Source of the DNA: Candidatus Bathyarchaeota archaeon
GTDB taxonomy: Archaea; Thermoproteota; Bathyarchaeia; 40CM-2-53-6; JALHTG01
DNA: 33,474 nt
Direction: 5' to 3'
Assembly: GCA_022865705.1 (NCBI GenBank)
Contig: JALHTG010000086.1
Span: 1 to 33,474 of the forward strand
Shown here: piece by piece, positions 1 through 8,691 of the stretch
How the letters are laid out: the number at the start of each line of letters is the position of its first letter
Numbering within the stretch: the first letter of the stretch is position 1
The notes under the pieces: model-generated
Seen by the model: only the letters and a program-made list of their open reading frames with translations
Databases searched by the model: none
What the model was told of the DNA's origin: nothing
Made by a program: the position numbers and the translations under genes

Positions 1-483
1 GAGCAGACGCTCTAAGTGGTTATGGTTTTCCGAGACAACTAGTGTGTCTCCTGCATGCACTAAGAAGGGCTCCTCGCCAAAGAGAGATCTCGCTTGAAGT
101 ACAGCGTGGCCGAAACCTAGGGGTTCTGGCTGATTGATCCACACGATTGTCGAACACTTTATCTTCTCATAGAACTCTGAGAGAGATGCAACATAGTGGC
201 TCTTCCCTCTATTTTCTAGCTGCTTCAGATAACCATTGTCAGGAGTGAAGTGATCCTCGATGACTCTCTTCTCTCTTCCTACAATAAAGCAGAACTCTAG
301 GATCCCGAAGTCGTGAAGCTGTTCAAAGATGAGCTGGAGTAGCGGTTTGACAAGCAGTCTCCCTTTTTCTCTGGCGAACATCGGCAGCATTTCCTTCGGC
401 TGCTCTTTAGTGGCTGAAAGCAATCTGGTTCCTAGGCCGGCTGCAGGAATCACAACTCTTCTAATCGTAGTGGGTCGCCTCAT
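1..483 (-). CDS. galU: UTP-glucose-1-phosphate uridylyltransferase (partial, C-terminus outside window)
   Basis: The minus-strand frame opens with ATG at 483 and stays open to the window edge, giving about 161 residues. Near residue 10 it shows the nucleotidyltransferase signature VVIPAAGLGTRLLSATK, followed by PKEMLPMF, the GalU form of the sugar-nucleotide pyrophosphorylase loop. Further on come QPEPLGFGHAVLQA and FLVHAGDTL, which match the substrate and metal-binding region of bacterial-type GalU. The enzyme makes UDP-glucose from UTP and glucose-1-phosphate in the cytosol. Here it would feed the glycosyltransferases of the same locus. The family is about 290 residues, so nearly half is missing only because the window ends. 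A TAGCGCGCGCTA palindrome lies 25-36 bp upstream of the ATG. A related glucose-1-phosphate thymidylyltransferase is less likely given the GFGHAV form. Confidence 0.88.
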   Translation of the reverse strand, partial: MRRPTTIRRVVIPAAGLGTRLLSATKEQPKEMLPMFAREKGRLLVKPLLQLIFEQLHDFGILEFCFIVGREKRVIEDHFTPDNGYLKQLENRGKSHYVASLSEFYEKIKCSTIVWINQPEPLGFGHAVLQARSLFGEEPFLVHAGDTLVVSENHNHLERLL

Positions 484-507
484 TTTGAACCTAAGCTCTC
501 AATCTTC

Positions 508-519
508 TAGCGCGCGCTA
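508..519. repeat. GC-palindrome motif, perfect 12-bp TAGCGCGCGCTA
   Basis: This is a perfect self-complementary 12-mer and the cleanest copy of the recurrent motif in this window. It lies in the gap between galU (start 483) and the epimerase gene (end 628). The rest of the 144-bp gap holds no gene that I can see. A TCAATCATTGAT inverted repeat follows near 574-585. Confidence 0.85.
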
Positions 520-627
520 AAAGCTAGGGTCTCACCCTTCGTTACGCCCCATATCTGTGACCTTCGTCCTAGTCAATCATTGATGGTTCTCCATTAGCCT
601 CTGTTGCTACGAAAATGCCACGAATCT

Positions 628-1566
628 TCAGCTAGTCCTCCCGTCCTGAGAGGAGCGTACTCTTCTCACGTATTCGCTTAGCCCGTCTTCAAGACCTGTC
701 CTCGGCCTGTAGCTCAAAGCCTGTCGGGCCTTGGAGTAGTCTCCGACGAACCTTTTGACATCCCAACCTCTTTCTGGGGCGATTCTAATCTCCGAATCAG
801 AACCTGTGGTGGTCTTCACCAAATGGGCCATTTCCAATACGGAGCATCCTCTGCCGCTAGTGAAATGCAAGTCAGTATCAAAGACTGATTGATTCCGACG
901 CTCGATGTGAGAAATCAGACTTGTTATACCATCGACAACATCGTCAATAAATGTGAAATCTAGAACTTGATTTCCGCCGTTGACTGTCAGAGGACGTCCT
1001 TCAAGCGCGGTCGCGACAAAACGCGGAGTCACACGCTCAGGTAGATCTCTTATTGAGCCATACACATTGGAGAATCTGACGATCGTGTACTTGAGTGTAT
1101 CTTCTTGGGCGTAACGAACTAGGAGCTTCTCCGCCATTAGCTTGCCGATCCCATATATAGATTTGGGCTCTTTCGGATGTTCTTCGCTGACTAGCGGAGT
1201 ACGGGCTTCTCCGTATACCTCACGACTTGATGCAAGAATGATGTGGGGAACCAGGCTAGTCTTCCTGATCCAGCTTATGACGTTAAGCAAACCTAGAACA
1301 TTTACTTTCAGACATCTTTCTGGGTCGATTTCACCCCATTCTACCCTTGACACAGCCGCTAAGTGAAAGATTAGGTCAGGTCTCATGGTTATGCGTTCAA
1401 CTGTTTTCTTGTCGCAGACGTCACCTTGGACCAGGTTTCGCCCAAGGTATCTAAGGTGCTCACCAAGTTTTAGATCTATGATGGAAACTTCATGTCCCAT
1501 TTCCACAAGTTTGTCAGCCGTGTGACTCCCTATGAAGCCGTTGCCACCTGTAAGAAGAATCTTCAT
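628..1566 (-). CDS. NAD-dependent epimerase/dehydratase (UDP-sugar epimerase, extended SDR)
   Basis: I chose the ATG at 1566 (312 residues) because the Rossmann glycine motif (MKILLTGGNGFIGSH) then starts at residue 1 as in the family. An extension to 1674 adds an unconserved leader. The gene has the SDR active site Y138-x3-K142 (YGIGK) with the upstream serines of SSREVYG, and the FHLAA strand typical of UDP-glucose 4-epimerase-like enzymes. The likely reaction is epimerisation or dehydration of a nucleotide sugar in the cytosol, downstream of the neighbouring galU product. The exact sugar cannot be told from sequence. It lies on the same strand as galU with a 144-bp gap, so it is probably transcribed first. 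There is no strong ribosome-binding site at 1566. The next gene upstream is divergent. Confidence 0.88.
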   Translation of the reverse strand: MKILLTGGNGFIGSHTADKLVEMGHEVSIIDLKLGEHLRYLGRNLVQGDVCDKKTVERITMRPDLIFHLAAVSRVEWGEIDPERCLKVNVLGLLNVISWIRKTSLVPHIILASSREVYGEARTPLVSEEHPKEPKSIYGIGKLMAEKLLVRYAQEDTLKYTIVRFSNVYGSIRDLPERVTPRFVATALEGRPLTVNGGNQVLDFTFIDDVVDGITSLISHIERRNQSVFDTDLHFTSGRGCSVLEMAHLVKTTTGSDSEIRIAPERGWDVKRFVGDYSKARQALSYRPRTGLEDGLSEYVRRVRSSQDGRTS

Positions 1567-1848
1567 AGTCAGGAAGCCTTCTATCTTCGGGTAACGTACG
1601 GGTACCTTCAATATTAGTTCTTTGATATCGGACGAGAAGTCAGACAGTCCGACCAATACACCTTGTTGCCACAACTCCGTTTAAGCGTGTGTTTACGAAT
1701 AGGAAGAGAAAACTCATGTTTATATGCCGTGTTCGGATTGGCAAGCTTGCGTAGCGCGACTGGTTGGTGATCACAAGTTTGGCGAGAGCATCTGTTATTC
1801 AATGGTTCAAGATCTGTTTGAACTTGTTTTGTTCTAATATGTCAGCGG

Positions 1849-1863
1849 TAGCGCGCGCGCCTA
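1849..1863. repeat. GC-palindrome motif, TAGCGCGCGCGCCTA
   Basis: It has a ten-base alternating GC core between TA ends and is intergenic, upstream of the GT4 gene. A minor related string, TAGCGCGAC, occurs about 100 bp to the left. Confidence 0.8.
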
Positions 1864-1921
1864 TTGGTCTGTGAAACAGGAACTGCCGAAGGCTGTCGCT
1901 CGTGAATTGGGACCTGTCTAG
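1862..1921 (+). pseudogene. Short coding-like shard abutting GC motif
   Basis: Directly out of the motif runs an open frame read as YWSVKQELPKAVARELGPV followed by TAG. It has no start codon, promoter or ribosome-binding site. Its composition looks like the charged C-terminus of a soluble protein. I do not recognise the family. It fits the pattern of gene ends joined to the GC motif elsewhere in the window, but on its own it could be chance. Confidence 0.3.
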
Positions 1922-2006
1922 GTCGGGTTTGGGAGCAGGAAACAATAGAATAGGCTTAGTAGCTGTACTCTTTCGCCAAGACAGAAGTCACTAGACAGGA
2001 TGATGT

Positions 2007-3185
2007 GTGTCATTGAGGGTCATGCTATTTAGTTCGTGCGTCCTACACGTTCTGCAGAACTACGGGAAATATGTCTCACAGTTGGGTCACCATACCATTG
2101 TAACACCACTAATCCCATACACGAAAAATCGAGAATATGACGCTCTAATCGACGAAGCCATGCAATCAAGAACTGAGCACCTTCAGATAGCTCCCATATT
2201 TCTAAGGGCCCGCGACAGTCGCTTCTCAACTCTTCTGAATCCCCTGATCTTCCTGAGGGACTCTCTTGCAGTTCTCCAAGTGGTAAGACAGCAAAAACCT
2301 GAGGCAATAATCTGCTTTTACGTATTGCACGCCTTCCCTCTAGCGCTACTGAAAGGATTTCTTGGCTTCTCGCTCGCTGTAGTTGCAATGGGGGGAGATG
2401 TCAATCTGGAAAAGGGCTTCTTGCGTAGATTGGCAACGAAGTTCATTTGTTGGCGTAGTGACCTCATCTTTGCCGTTTCTACAGAGTTAAGAGACAAGCT
2501 GAAAGGAAAAACTGGTCGTGACGCTATATTGATACCCACGGGCGTAGATTCGACATTCTTCAACAAAGATCCATCAAGAGTGCATCTTCGGGAAAAATGG
2601 GGATTCCGGCCAGATGACACCGTGATTCTCACTGTCTGCGGGTTGATTAGACGCAAGGGCATAGATGTGTTGTTAGAATCAATGAGTATGTTAAGGTACT
2701 GCCGACACGGCCATTTCAAATTAGCGATCGCTGGAAGCGGACCGGAAAAGGGCAATCTCGACAAAATGGTGTCAGAGCTAGGCCTAAAAAAAGATGTACT
2801 TTTTCTGGGTTTTAGGCATCGATCGGAGCTCTTGGAACTCTACAACATCGCTGATGTGTTCGTCTTGGCCAGTCACTCAGAAGGATTGCCATTTGCGCTG
2901 CTAGAGGCAATGGCGTGTGGTTGCGCTTGCGTGGTCACCGATGTGGGTGATGCGTCCAAAGCAATACGCGAGGGACATAACGGCTTCATTGCAAGTCCGG
3001 GAGATCCCCTGAGTCTCAAAGAGAAAATAGAGCATATCCTTTCGTTGCCTGAAGGACAACTCCATTCACTCCAACACCGAGCTCGCCAGACCGCAGTGGA
3101 AGGCTACGATATCAGACAACTCACCAGAAGAATGGTTGAAACAGTCGTGAATAGCTTGCCAAAGTCTGGGGAAGCATCAGCATGA
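2007..3185 (+). CDS. Glycosyltransferase family 4 (GT-B)
   Basis: This 392-residue protein starts with GTG (ATG at 2022 is the alternative). The N-terminal half is the acceptor domain. The C-terminal half has the retaining GT4 donor site: PTGVD at 177-181, the GLIRRKG basic motif near 212-218, and the EGLPFALLE motif at 293-300 with the paired glutamates that contact the nucleotide sugar. It would transfer a sugar to a membrane-bound glycan intermediate on the cytosolic face. It is the first gene of a plus-strand operon that continues with a short membrane protein (ATGA overlap at 3182) and the DUF362 gene. The sugar specificity cannot be read. Confidence 0.88.
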   Translation: MSLRVMLFSSCVLHVLQNYGKYVSQLGHHTIVTPLIPYTKNREYDALIDEAMQSRTEHLQIAPIFLRARDSRFSTLLNPLIFLRDSLAVLQVVRQQKPEAIICFYVLHAFPLALLKGFLGFSLAVVAMGGDVNLEKGFLRRLATKFICWRSDLIFAVSTELRDKLKGKTGRDAILIPTGVDSTFFNKDPSRVHLREKWGFRPDDTVILTVCGLIRRKGIDVLLESMSMLRYCRHGHFKLAIAGSGPEKGNLDKMVSELGLKKDVLFLGFRHRSELLELYNIADVFVLASHSEGLPFALLEAMACGCACVVTDVGDASKAIREGHNGFIASPGDPLSLKEKIEHILSLPEGQLHSLQHRARQTAVEGYDIRQLTRRMVETVVNSLPKSGEASA

Positions 3186-3561
3186 TGATATGCGAAATCT
3201 CAAAGGATTACACCAGATTCGCGGGCGCAATTGTCGTTGTGCTCGTGGATTTTCTTGTCTTGCGTCCCAGCCATGGATCAGTGACGATTGTGAAATAGTT
3301 GTTTGCACTATTGCATTTCTACAAGTTCTGATGATGATCATGGCCTTGAAGGAAAACATACCTCTTTTTCGGGCAAAGAAAATAATCCGGGCATTTTCCC
3401 AATTCTGGAAGGCTATCTTCAGAAAACAGATTCGATACAGATCTTACACATCTGACCAAGCGGGATACGATGCTTCAGTTTTCGGGGTGCGCTCCAAGAA
3501 AAGATCTCTGAAAACTGCAGACGTAGATGTGATCCCAATTCCTATTGGATACGTGCCCTAG
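3182..3561 (+). pseudogene. Small two-helix membrane protein, apparently frameshifted
   Basis: An ATG at 3182 overlaps the GT4 stop codon as ATGA, a classic coupled start. It reads 38 residues with one hydrophobic helix (FAGAIVVVLVDFLVL) before TAG at 3296-3298. In another frame, open from 3190 to 3561, the translation continues as a second hydrophobic stretch (IVVCTIAFLQVLMMIMAL) and then a basic tail (RAKKIIRAFSQFWKAIFRK). Joining the frames gives a plausible protein of about 125 residues with two transmembrane helices. I infer either a frameshifted gene or a sequencing indel between about 3260 and 3300. Alternatively only the 38-residue product is made. The family is not recognised. Confidence 0.45.
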
Positions 3562-3702
3562 TTGTTGTAGATAGTCGCAGCAAAGGCAAAAGCTTATGTG
3601 TCATGGATTGGATGCTGGAGAAGGCTCATGTAGTGCGTACGACATGAAATGGCAGATGGAGAATTCTAAGGCCCAAGACAGCGGTAGAGACCAATTCTAC
3701 CT

Positions 3703-4641
3703 GTGAAAACGGCCATTCAGAGCGAGGGTGCGGGACGTTTGAAAAGCGCATGTTCAGAGCGTATCTGGATTTCCAGAGTGGATAACAAACGGGATATCCC
3801 TGCAATCATAAAAGAAGGAATTGCTTTGGTAAACTTCAGTCCTAGTGCAAATGATGTTGTTGTCATCAAACCAAATCTATGTGCGATAAAGTCATCAGAG
3901 ACTGGAACAACAACGGATCGAGTTGTAGTTGAGGGAATAATAAAATACCTCAAGGACGTGTGCGGTGTGTCAGACATTTCCATAGCAGAGTCAGACGGAG
4001 TCCAGGTGATAGCTGACATGGCTTTCAAATTGTTGGGGTATGAGGCGATGTCAGAGAGATTAGACGTGAAATTGGTGAACCTGTCCAGATCGACTTTTTC
4101 TCACAAGCTATTCCCCAGTAACTCCGTAGTAAAGAAAGTAAGAGTTCCAGAAGTGATAGAGAAGGCCGATTTCCTTATTTCCGTACCGAAGATCAAGACA
4201 CATACTGATTGCTCATTCACTGCCACCTTGAAGAACCAGTATGGGTGCAACCCCTACCCTAGAAAGGCGACCTACCATAAGCGATTGCACGATGTCATAG
4301 TGGACCTAAACATGGCCTTCAAGCCAGATCTGGTAGTAGTCGATGGGATTGTAGCGATGGAGGGATCCGGGCCAATAGACGGGATACCCATAAAGATGAA
4401 CACTCTGATCTTCGGACGAGATCCTGTCGCTGTGGATCATCTCGTTGCCACACTAATGGGAATAAACCCGCGTAAAGTCAAGTATCTTGTCGAAGCAGAA
4501 ATGAAAGGAGTCGGAAAGACGAATTATGTGACGGGGGGCGTGAGTCCGGAGGAGATTAGAAGAAAGTTTAGAACAAGCTCTCCGCGGTGGTACAATCTCT
4601 ACGGGCTTCTAGACGCGACAAGGGACGCGTTGGGTTCTTGA
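3703..4641 (+). CDS. DUF362 domain-containing protein
   Basis: This 312-residue protein starts with GTG at 3703. It contains the DUF362 hallmarks: VVIKPNLC near residue 60, the central ISVPKIKTHTDCSFTATLKN segment, and DPVAVDHLVATLMG toward the C-terminus. DUF362 proteins are often ferredoxin-linked and poorly understood. This copy has no CxxCxxC iron-sulfur motif. The stop TGA overlaps the TTG start of the following oxidoreductase, so the two are translationally coupled. The gene sits inside a glycan operon, so a role in sugar or lipid modification is a guess from context only. The 141 bp upstream (3562-3702) hold no clear promoter. Confidence 0.82.
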   Translation: MKTAIQSEGAGRLKSACSERIWISRVDNKRDIPAIIKEGIALVNFSPSANDVVVIKPNLCAIKSSETGTTTDRVVVEGIIKYLKDVCGVSDISIAESDGVQVIADMAFKLLGYEAMSERLDVKLVNLSRSTFSHKLFPSNSVVKKVRVPEVIEKADFLISVPKIKTHTDCSFTATLKNQYGCNPYPRKATYHKRLHDVIVDLNMAFKPDLVVVDGIVAMEGSGPIDGIPIKMNTLIFGRDPVAVDHLVATLMGINPRKVKYLVEAEMKGVGKTNYVTGGVSPEEIRRKFRTSSPRWYNLYGLLDATRDALGS

Positions 4642-5696
4642 ATAGAAGAATTAGAGTTGGAGTCATAGGAACAGGAGAGATTGCTTCAAAGGCGCACATA
4701 CCTGCTTTGCTGTCTAACAGAAATGTCGATCTAGTCGCTTTGGTTGACACAAACAATATGGCACTTCAAAGGGTGGGAAAACGGTTCGGCGTGAGTCGAT
4801 TATTCTCATCCGTTGATGGACTATTCGCCAAACTCGATGTAGATGCTGTCATTGTTTGCACGCCTCCGAGCACACATGAAGATGTTACAGTAAAGGCTCT
4901 GAGTTACGGTGCACATGTCCTCTGTGAGAAGCCTTTGGCAACAAACGTAGACGAGGGAAAGAGGATGATCAAAGCTTCTCAGACCAACCAGAGGATTCTG
5001 ACGGTTGGTTTCCAACGACGTTTCTGGCCGAACTACCACAAGGCCAAGGAACTGATTTCAGTAGGCAGAGTCGGCCACGTTTACTGCGCAGAGGATTGCA
5101 TTATATCGCCAAATCCACTGGTGAAATGGGGGAAATCTGATTGGTTTTATAAGCCAGGGGTTGGAGGAGTTATCCTTGACCTGGCTTCCCATAGCATCGA
5201 CATGCTTAACTACGTTTTTGGAGACTTCCCTATTGCCGTTTCAGCATCTGGTTCTGCCTACCTGGATTCTCCTGTAGAAGAATATTGCGCTTGTCTTCTG
5301 GAATATCCGAGGAGCAGAGTTGGTATTGGGTTGCTTAGCTGGTTGTCACCGATATACATGGAACAGTTAAACATACACGGTACTGCACAAAACTTATTCG
5401 TAACACCTCATCTGCTACTTAAGACAAATCCAACTGATATCTCGGAGCTGTCCTCGTGGTGGGAGGCTACGAAGTTGTTGATCAGCCTAAAGTTTCCGAA
5501 TCTCTTTCCATCATCCAGCCAGAAGGTGGATATTCATCGTCTGGAAGTGGATGATTTTGTTAGACAAGTGATGAAAGGTCAGATATCCTTTTCAAATGCC
5601 TTGAACGCATTGAACGTGACGATTGCTTGCGAAGGTGTGAAGAGGGCCTTAGAGACGAATAGGCGGATAGAAATCTCATCTGTGAGTCAGCTATAG
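4638..5696 (+). CDS. Gfo/Idh/MocA-family oxidoreductase
   Basis: I chose TTG at 4638, giving 352 residues. It overlaps the previous stop as TTGA and puts the nucleotide-binding motif GVIGTGEIAS at residues 8-17, where the family has it. A GTG at 4587 would add 17 residues that overlap the DUF362 reading frame. The dinucleotide fold is followed by CTPPSTH and the catalytic-region signature EKP at 97-99, both diagnostic of this family. These enzymes oxidise or reduce sugars or inositols with NAD(P). In a glycan cluster the likely substrate is a nucleotide-linked or lipid-linked sugar. Next downstream is a membrane protein 15 bp away, so the operon continues. Confidence 0.87.
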   Translation: MNRRIRVGVIGTGEIASKAHIPALLSNRNVDLVALVDTNNMALQRVGKRFGVSRLFSSVDGLFAKLDVDAVIVCTPPSTHEDVTVKALSYGAHVLCEKPLATNVDEGKRMIKASQTNQRILTVGFQRRFWPNYHKAKELISVGRVGHVYCAEDCIISPNPLVKWGKSDWFYKPGVGGVILDLASHSIDMLNYVFGDFPIAVSASGSAYLDSPVEEYCACLLEYPRSRVGIGLLSWLSPIYMEQLNIHGTAQNLFVTPHLLLKTNPTDISELSSWWEATKLLISLKFPNLFPSSSQKVDIHRLEVDDFVRQVMKGQISFSNALNALNVTIACEGVKRALETNRRIEISSVSQL

Positions 5697-5711
5697 GAGA
5701 CGGCGGCTGGA

Positions 5712-7487
5712 ATGGCCTCATCAAGAGATGTGTTGTCAGGGTCAATACTCCTCTTGTTTCTCACTTTCGGTATTGCAGCCACGACTGTCCCAGACATCTC
5801 ACAAACGACTTCTTTTCTTCTTCTCCTTATCTTCTTGATTGCAGCATTGGTTTTGTTGACATCCCTCTCGAGTAATGTCATGCCAACTAAGTTTTATCCG
5901 CTTGAGATAGTGGTTGTTTCTATCTGCCTGTTGTTTCATGTTTTGCTGGTTTCATCGAACCTTGTTGGCTGGGACGTTCACTCCGAATACTACTTTTTCA
6001 GATCTGTGAGCAACAGTGGATATTGGAATTCCAGTTATCCCCACAGCTACAACACGGCGCTCAGTGTCACTGTGCTGCCGGTGATCCTCCAGACTGTGCT
6101 TGATATGGACGGAATCTTGCTGTTTAAGGTAGCCTATTCCGTCATTTTCTCCCTCGTACCCCTGATATTGTACTGGGTATACAAGGACCGCATAGGCAAC
6201 AAAGCGTCGCTTCTATCAGCGTTTTTTTTCATGTCGTATTCGAGTTATTACTTGGAAGTATCCAGCATCAAAAGGCAGCAAATAGCTGAAGTAATGCTTG
6301 CCTTATTGATCCTACTGATATCAAAGAAACAAATGCAGCCCGTTAGAAGGAAGGTTCTCATGATGATCTTTCTTGTTGGAGTGATCATATCACACTACGC
6401 AACTGCGTACATGCTCATGTTCTATTTCCTCGTGTCGTTGGTAGTCTTAGCGTTGTCCAGACACAAATCCAAGGCATTATCGGCTGGCCTTGTGACTCTG
6501 TTTGTCGTCACGGGTCTGCTGTGGTACATTTACACGTCCAGCGGGCAGGTATTAGACAATTTGGTCAGGCTTGGCGCTCAAGTCTATCAATCTGTTTTCT
6601 CGGAGTTCTTCAACCCTGAGGCAAGACCGACAGCATTGTTAGCGGTGTTGGGTTTCGGATTCATTCCAGGTTTGGCGCATGTCCTCAACCGGGGAGTTCA
6701 GTATTTAGTTCAGGTTATGATTATCGTGGGAGTTGTGAAACTATGGAAGGAGCGCGCAACCATTGGTTTGGAATTGGCGTCATTCGCACTGACAAGCTTG
6801 CTTTTCTTTGCGATGTCTGTGGGCTTGCCGTATTTCGCGGCCAGTTTGAACATGAGCAGGATCTATCACCTGGCTCTTATCTTTCTCTCTCCTGCGTGCA
6901 TCTTAGGAGGAGAAACGATCTTCGGAACCGTGTTGCGAAGGTTATCCAAACTATCCCTGTCTTCACGCATTAAGCGCGGGATATCTCGTACCGAGACAAC
7001 TTATGTCTTTGTTTCGTGCGTCGTCGTTTCGTATTTCCTGTTCAATACTGGTTTCGTCTGGGAATTCAGTGGTTCCCCTCCGACCTCGTTCTCCTTAGGT
7101 TTCAATCGCATGAGAAAAGCAGACAATGAAACGTTAAGGGCCTATGTGTTTAGGGCCTATCTTATGGATGAGGATGTAATAAGCGCCAAATGGCTGTCCA
7201 CTTACAGAACCTATTCATTGATGATTATCGCGGATTATGCCACGGGAAACAGCGTGTTGCTTTCTAGTGGAGGAATAGCCCGGTCCGACACTATCGTGCT
7301 ATATGCTGACTACCCCTCTGTATCTTGGGCCAGATCGAATAGAGCTTACATTTACCTGAGGTACTTTAACGTGGTTGAACATCTCGCGGGAAACGAAATG
7401 GGAGTCTGGCGCATGTCCAGCGTTGCCTACCTCTTTGACATTAGGGCCAAGATCTATTCCAATGGTGTTAGTGAGATCTGGATATGA
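5712..7487 (+). CDS. DUF2206-like polytopic membrane protein, probable glycan-assembly enzyme
   Basis: This 591-residue protein has about ten hydrophobic segments in the first 450 residues and a soluble C-terminal part. GWDVHSEYYFF near residue 89 carries the acidic residue in the first extracellular loop that resembles GT-C transferases. HYATAYMLMF is another conserved block of archaeal DUF2206 proteins. The family is found in archaeal surface-glycan loci and is thought to act on lipid-linked sugars, though no reaction is established. The start ATG lies 15 bp after the oxidoreductase stop. The C-terminal region from about residue 450 looks like the extracellular domain. It is a strong call as a membrane protein and a moderate one for function. 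Confidence 0.82.
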   Translation: MASSRDVLSGSILLLFLTFGIAATTVPDISQTTSFLLLLIFLIAALVLLTSLSSNVMPTKFYPLEIVVVSICLLFHVLLVSSNLVGWDVHSEYYFFRSVSNSGYWNSSYPHSYNTALSVTVLPVILQTVLDMDGILLFKVAYSVIFSLVPLILYWVYKDRIGNKASLLSAFFFMSYSSYYLEVSSIKRQQIAEVMLALLILLISKKQMQPVRRKVLMMIFLVGVIISHYATAYMLMFYFLVSLVVLALSRHKSKALSAGLVTLFVVTGLLWYIYTSSGQVLDNLVRLGAQVYQSVFSEFFNPEARPTALLAVLGFGFIPGLAHVLNRGVQYLVQVMIIVGVVKLWKERATIGLELASFALTSLLFFAMSVGLPYFAASLNMSRIYHLALIFLSPACILGGETIFGTVLRRLSKLSLSSRIKRGISRTETTYVFVSCVVVSYFLFNTGFVWEFSGSPPTSFSLGFNRMRKADNETLRAYVFRAYLMDEDVISAKWLSTYRTYSLMIIADYATGNSVLLSSGGIARSDTIVLYADYPSVSWARSNRAYIYLRYFNVVEHLAGNEMGVWRMSSVAYLFDIRAKIYSNGVSEIWI

Positions 7488-7514
7488 ACACACGATACAA
7501 TGTGCCCGTAGCCC

Positions 7515-7525
7515 TGCGCGCGCTA
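7515..7525. repeat. GC-palindrome motif (TGCGCGCGCTA)
   Basis: It has an eight-base alternating GC core followed by TA and lies 27 bp after the DUF2206 stop. A GGGAGG ribosome-binding sequence lies just 3' of it (7532-7537), so the next short frame begins right behind the motif. Confidence 0.75.
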
Positions 7526-7544
7526 TACTGAGGGAGGTGTGATT

Positions 7545-7706
7545 TTGGAGTGGCTAACGCAAAGAAACATCGGATATTTCACAGCATCTCTTGCGAAAGA
7601 GAAGGTTGCCTACGATGAAATTATGTCACTCAAGAGCAAGCTCCGCATTGAGAAGGCAATACATCTCCCTCAGATTAATCCCACAATCTTCTTCATGTTC
7701 AAGTAG
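7545..7706 (+). CDS. Hypothetical 53-residue protein
   Basis: A TTG start at 7545 follows GGGAGG by 7 bases, which is good archaeal spacing, and the frame ends with TAG at 7704-7706. It has an amphipathic middle (AKEKVAYDEIMSLKSKLRI) and a hydrophobic end (NPTIFFMF). I do not recognise it. It lies between a GC motif and the sulfatase-like gene, so it may be a genuine small protein or another truncated gene end. The ribosome-binding site argues for translation. A GTG at 7539 is too close to that site to be the start. Confidence 0.45.
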   Translation: MEWLTQRNIGYFTASLAKEKVAYDEIMSLKSKLRIEKAIHLPQINPTIFFMFK

Positions 7707-7744
7707 GGGAATGAAGAGCTCGCAAGCAAACGGAGGAGTGTGAG

Positions 7745-8683
7745 ATGGACGTCTGGACGTGGTGGAGATGTCTATATAGAGATAGGATCTTTCGTCATCT
7801 TCCCAAACGCAAGGGGATCTACGTTATTGATGAACCGTGGGACAGTCTGATAATTCTAGACGCCTGTAGGTATGATGCATTCAAGGAATTGAATACAATT
7901 GATGGAAAGCTCGAGCGTAGGATTTCTAGAGGATCGGACTCAACAGAGTTTCTGCTGGAGAATTTTGCGAGACATCCCGAGCGCAATAGTTTTGGCGATG
8001 TCGTGTATGTGGCAGGCAACCCTTACGTAAGCGCGCTTTTGCGAGACAAGTTCTACAGAGTCTACTCCGTGTGGGATCATGGATGGGATGACGATCTCCA
8101 AACAGTTCCTCCTTGTAACGTCGTAAGCGAAGCTCTGAAAGTCCGCACGAACCATCCCGAAAAGAGAATGATAATCCATTTCATGCAGCCCCACTTCCCA
8201 GCGTTGACCGGCAAGCTAGCTCGTCAAGGCGGTGGCACAAGAACAAGGAGGGTTGTTCAAAAGGGCATGAACCCGCTCGAGATGGTCAAGAGAGAAGGGG
8301 ATTTAGACATTACCGTGGAGACCCTCTTGGAGAGAGGCGAGTTGGATAGGCGAGACGTTACGTTCGCTTACAAGGAAAATCTAAGGATAGTTCTCTTCCA
8401 CGTGGCGATACTAGTGGCAATGCTACCTGGAAGAACAGTGGTGACAAGCGATCATGGCGAAGTATTCGGAGAAAGACCTGGCATATTGTACCCCTTCAAA
8501 GTGTTCGGACATCCTGCGAAACTACACGTAGAACCACTTGTAGTTGTTCCATGGCTTATCGTAGATAACGAGAGACTCAGGACTGGCCCAGCTGAGGAGA
8601 AAGAAACGAAGAAGTACACGTATTCTGAGGAAGAAGAAGAGAAGATTAAAGACAGACTGCGAAAACTGGGATATATGAGATAG
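7745..8683 (+). CDS. Alkaline phosphatase/sulfatase-superfamily protein
   Basis: This 312-residue protein begins at ATG 7745, seven bases after a GGAGG site (7733-7737). The N-terminal LIILDACRYDAF (around residues 36-46) supplies the first metal-binding aspartate of the alkaline-phosphatase fold, and VVTSDHGEVFGERPG near 233-247 supplies the second Asp-His pair. There is no signal peptide, so it should act in the cytosol. At 312 residues it is shorter than typical sulfatases. The C-terminus ends RLRKLGYMR, a tail also seen in the CysD-like and RHH proteins of this window. In this glycan locus it could hydrolyse or transfer phosphate or sulfate esters of sugars. A 99-bp piece of this gene (7902-8000) recurs at 16509-16607. 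Confidence 0.8.
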   Translation: MDVWTWWRCLYRDRIFRHLPKRKGIYVIDEPWDSLIILDACRYDAFKELNTIDGKLERRISRGSDSTEFLLENFARHPERNSFGDVVYVAGNPYVSALLRDKFYRVYSVWDHGWDDDLQTVPPCNVVSEALKVRTNHPEKRMIIHFMQPHFPALTGKLARQGGGTRTRRVVQKGMNPLEMVKREGDLDITVETLLERGELDRRDVTFAYKENLRIVLFHVAILVAMLPGRTVVTSDHGEVFGERPGILYPFKVFGHPAKLHVEPLVVVPWLIVDNERLRTGPAEEKETKKYTYSEEEEEKIKDRLRKLGYMR

Positions 8684-8691
8684 ACCAGATC

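Larger units (their letters stand above)
1567..2006. other. Divergent intergenic region with GC motif and a gene shard
   Basis: These 440 bp separate the epimerase (minus) from the GT4 gene (plus). A TATA-like TTTATATG sits near 1718-1726 and could serve either strand. A GC motif occupies 1849-1863 and is followed at once by a short open frame described separately. No complete gene is visible. Confidence 0.6.

Noticed and set aside
8025-8040. AAGCGCGCTT palindrome inside the sulfatase-like gene as another GC motif
   Set aside because: It has only a six-base core, is fully inside an intact conserved frame and marks no break, so it is likely coincidental.
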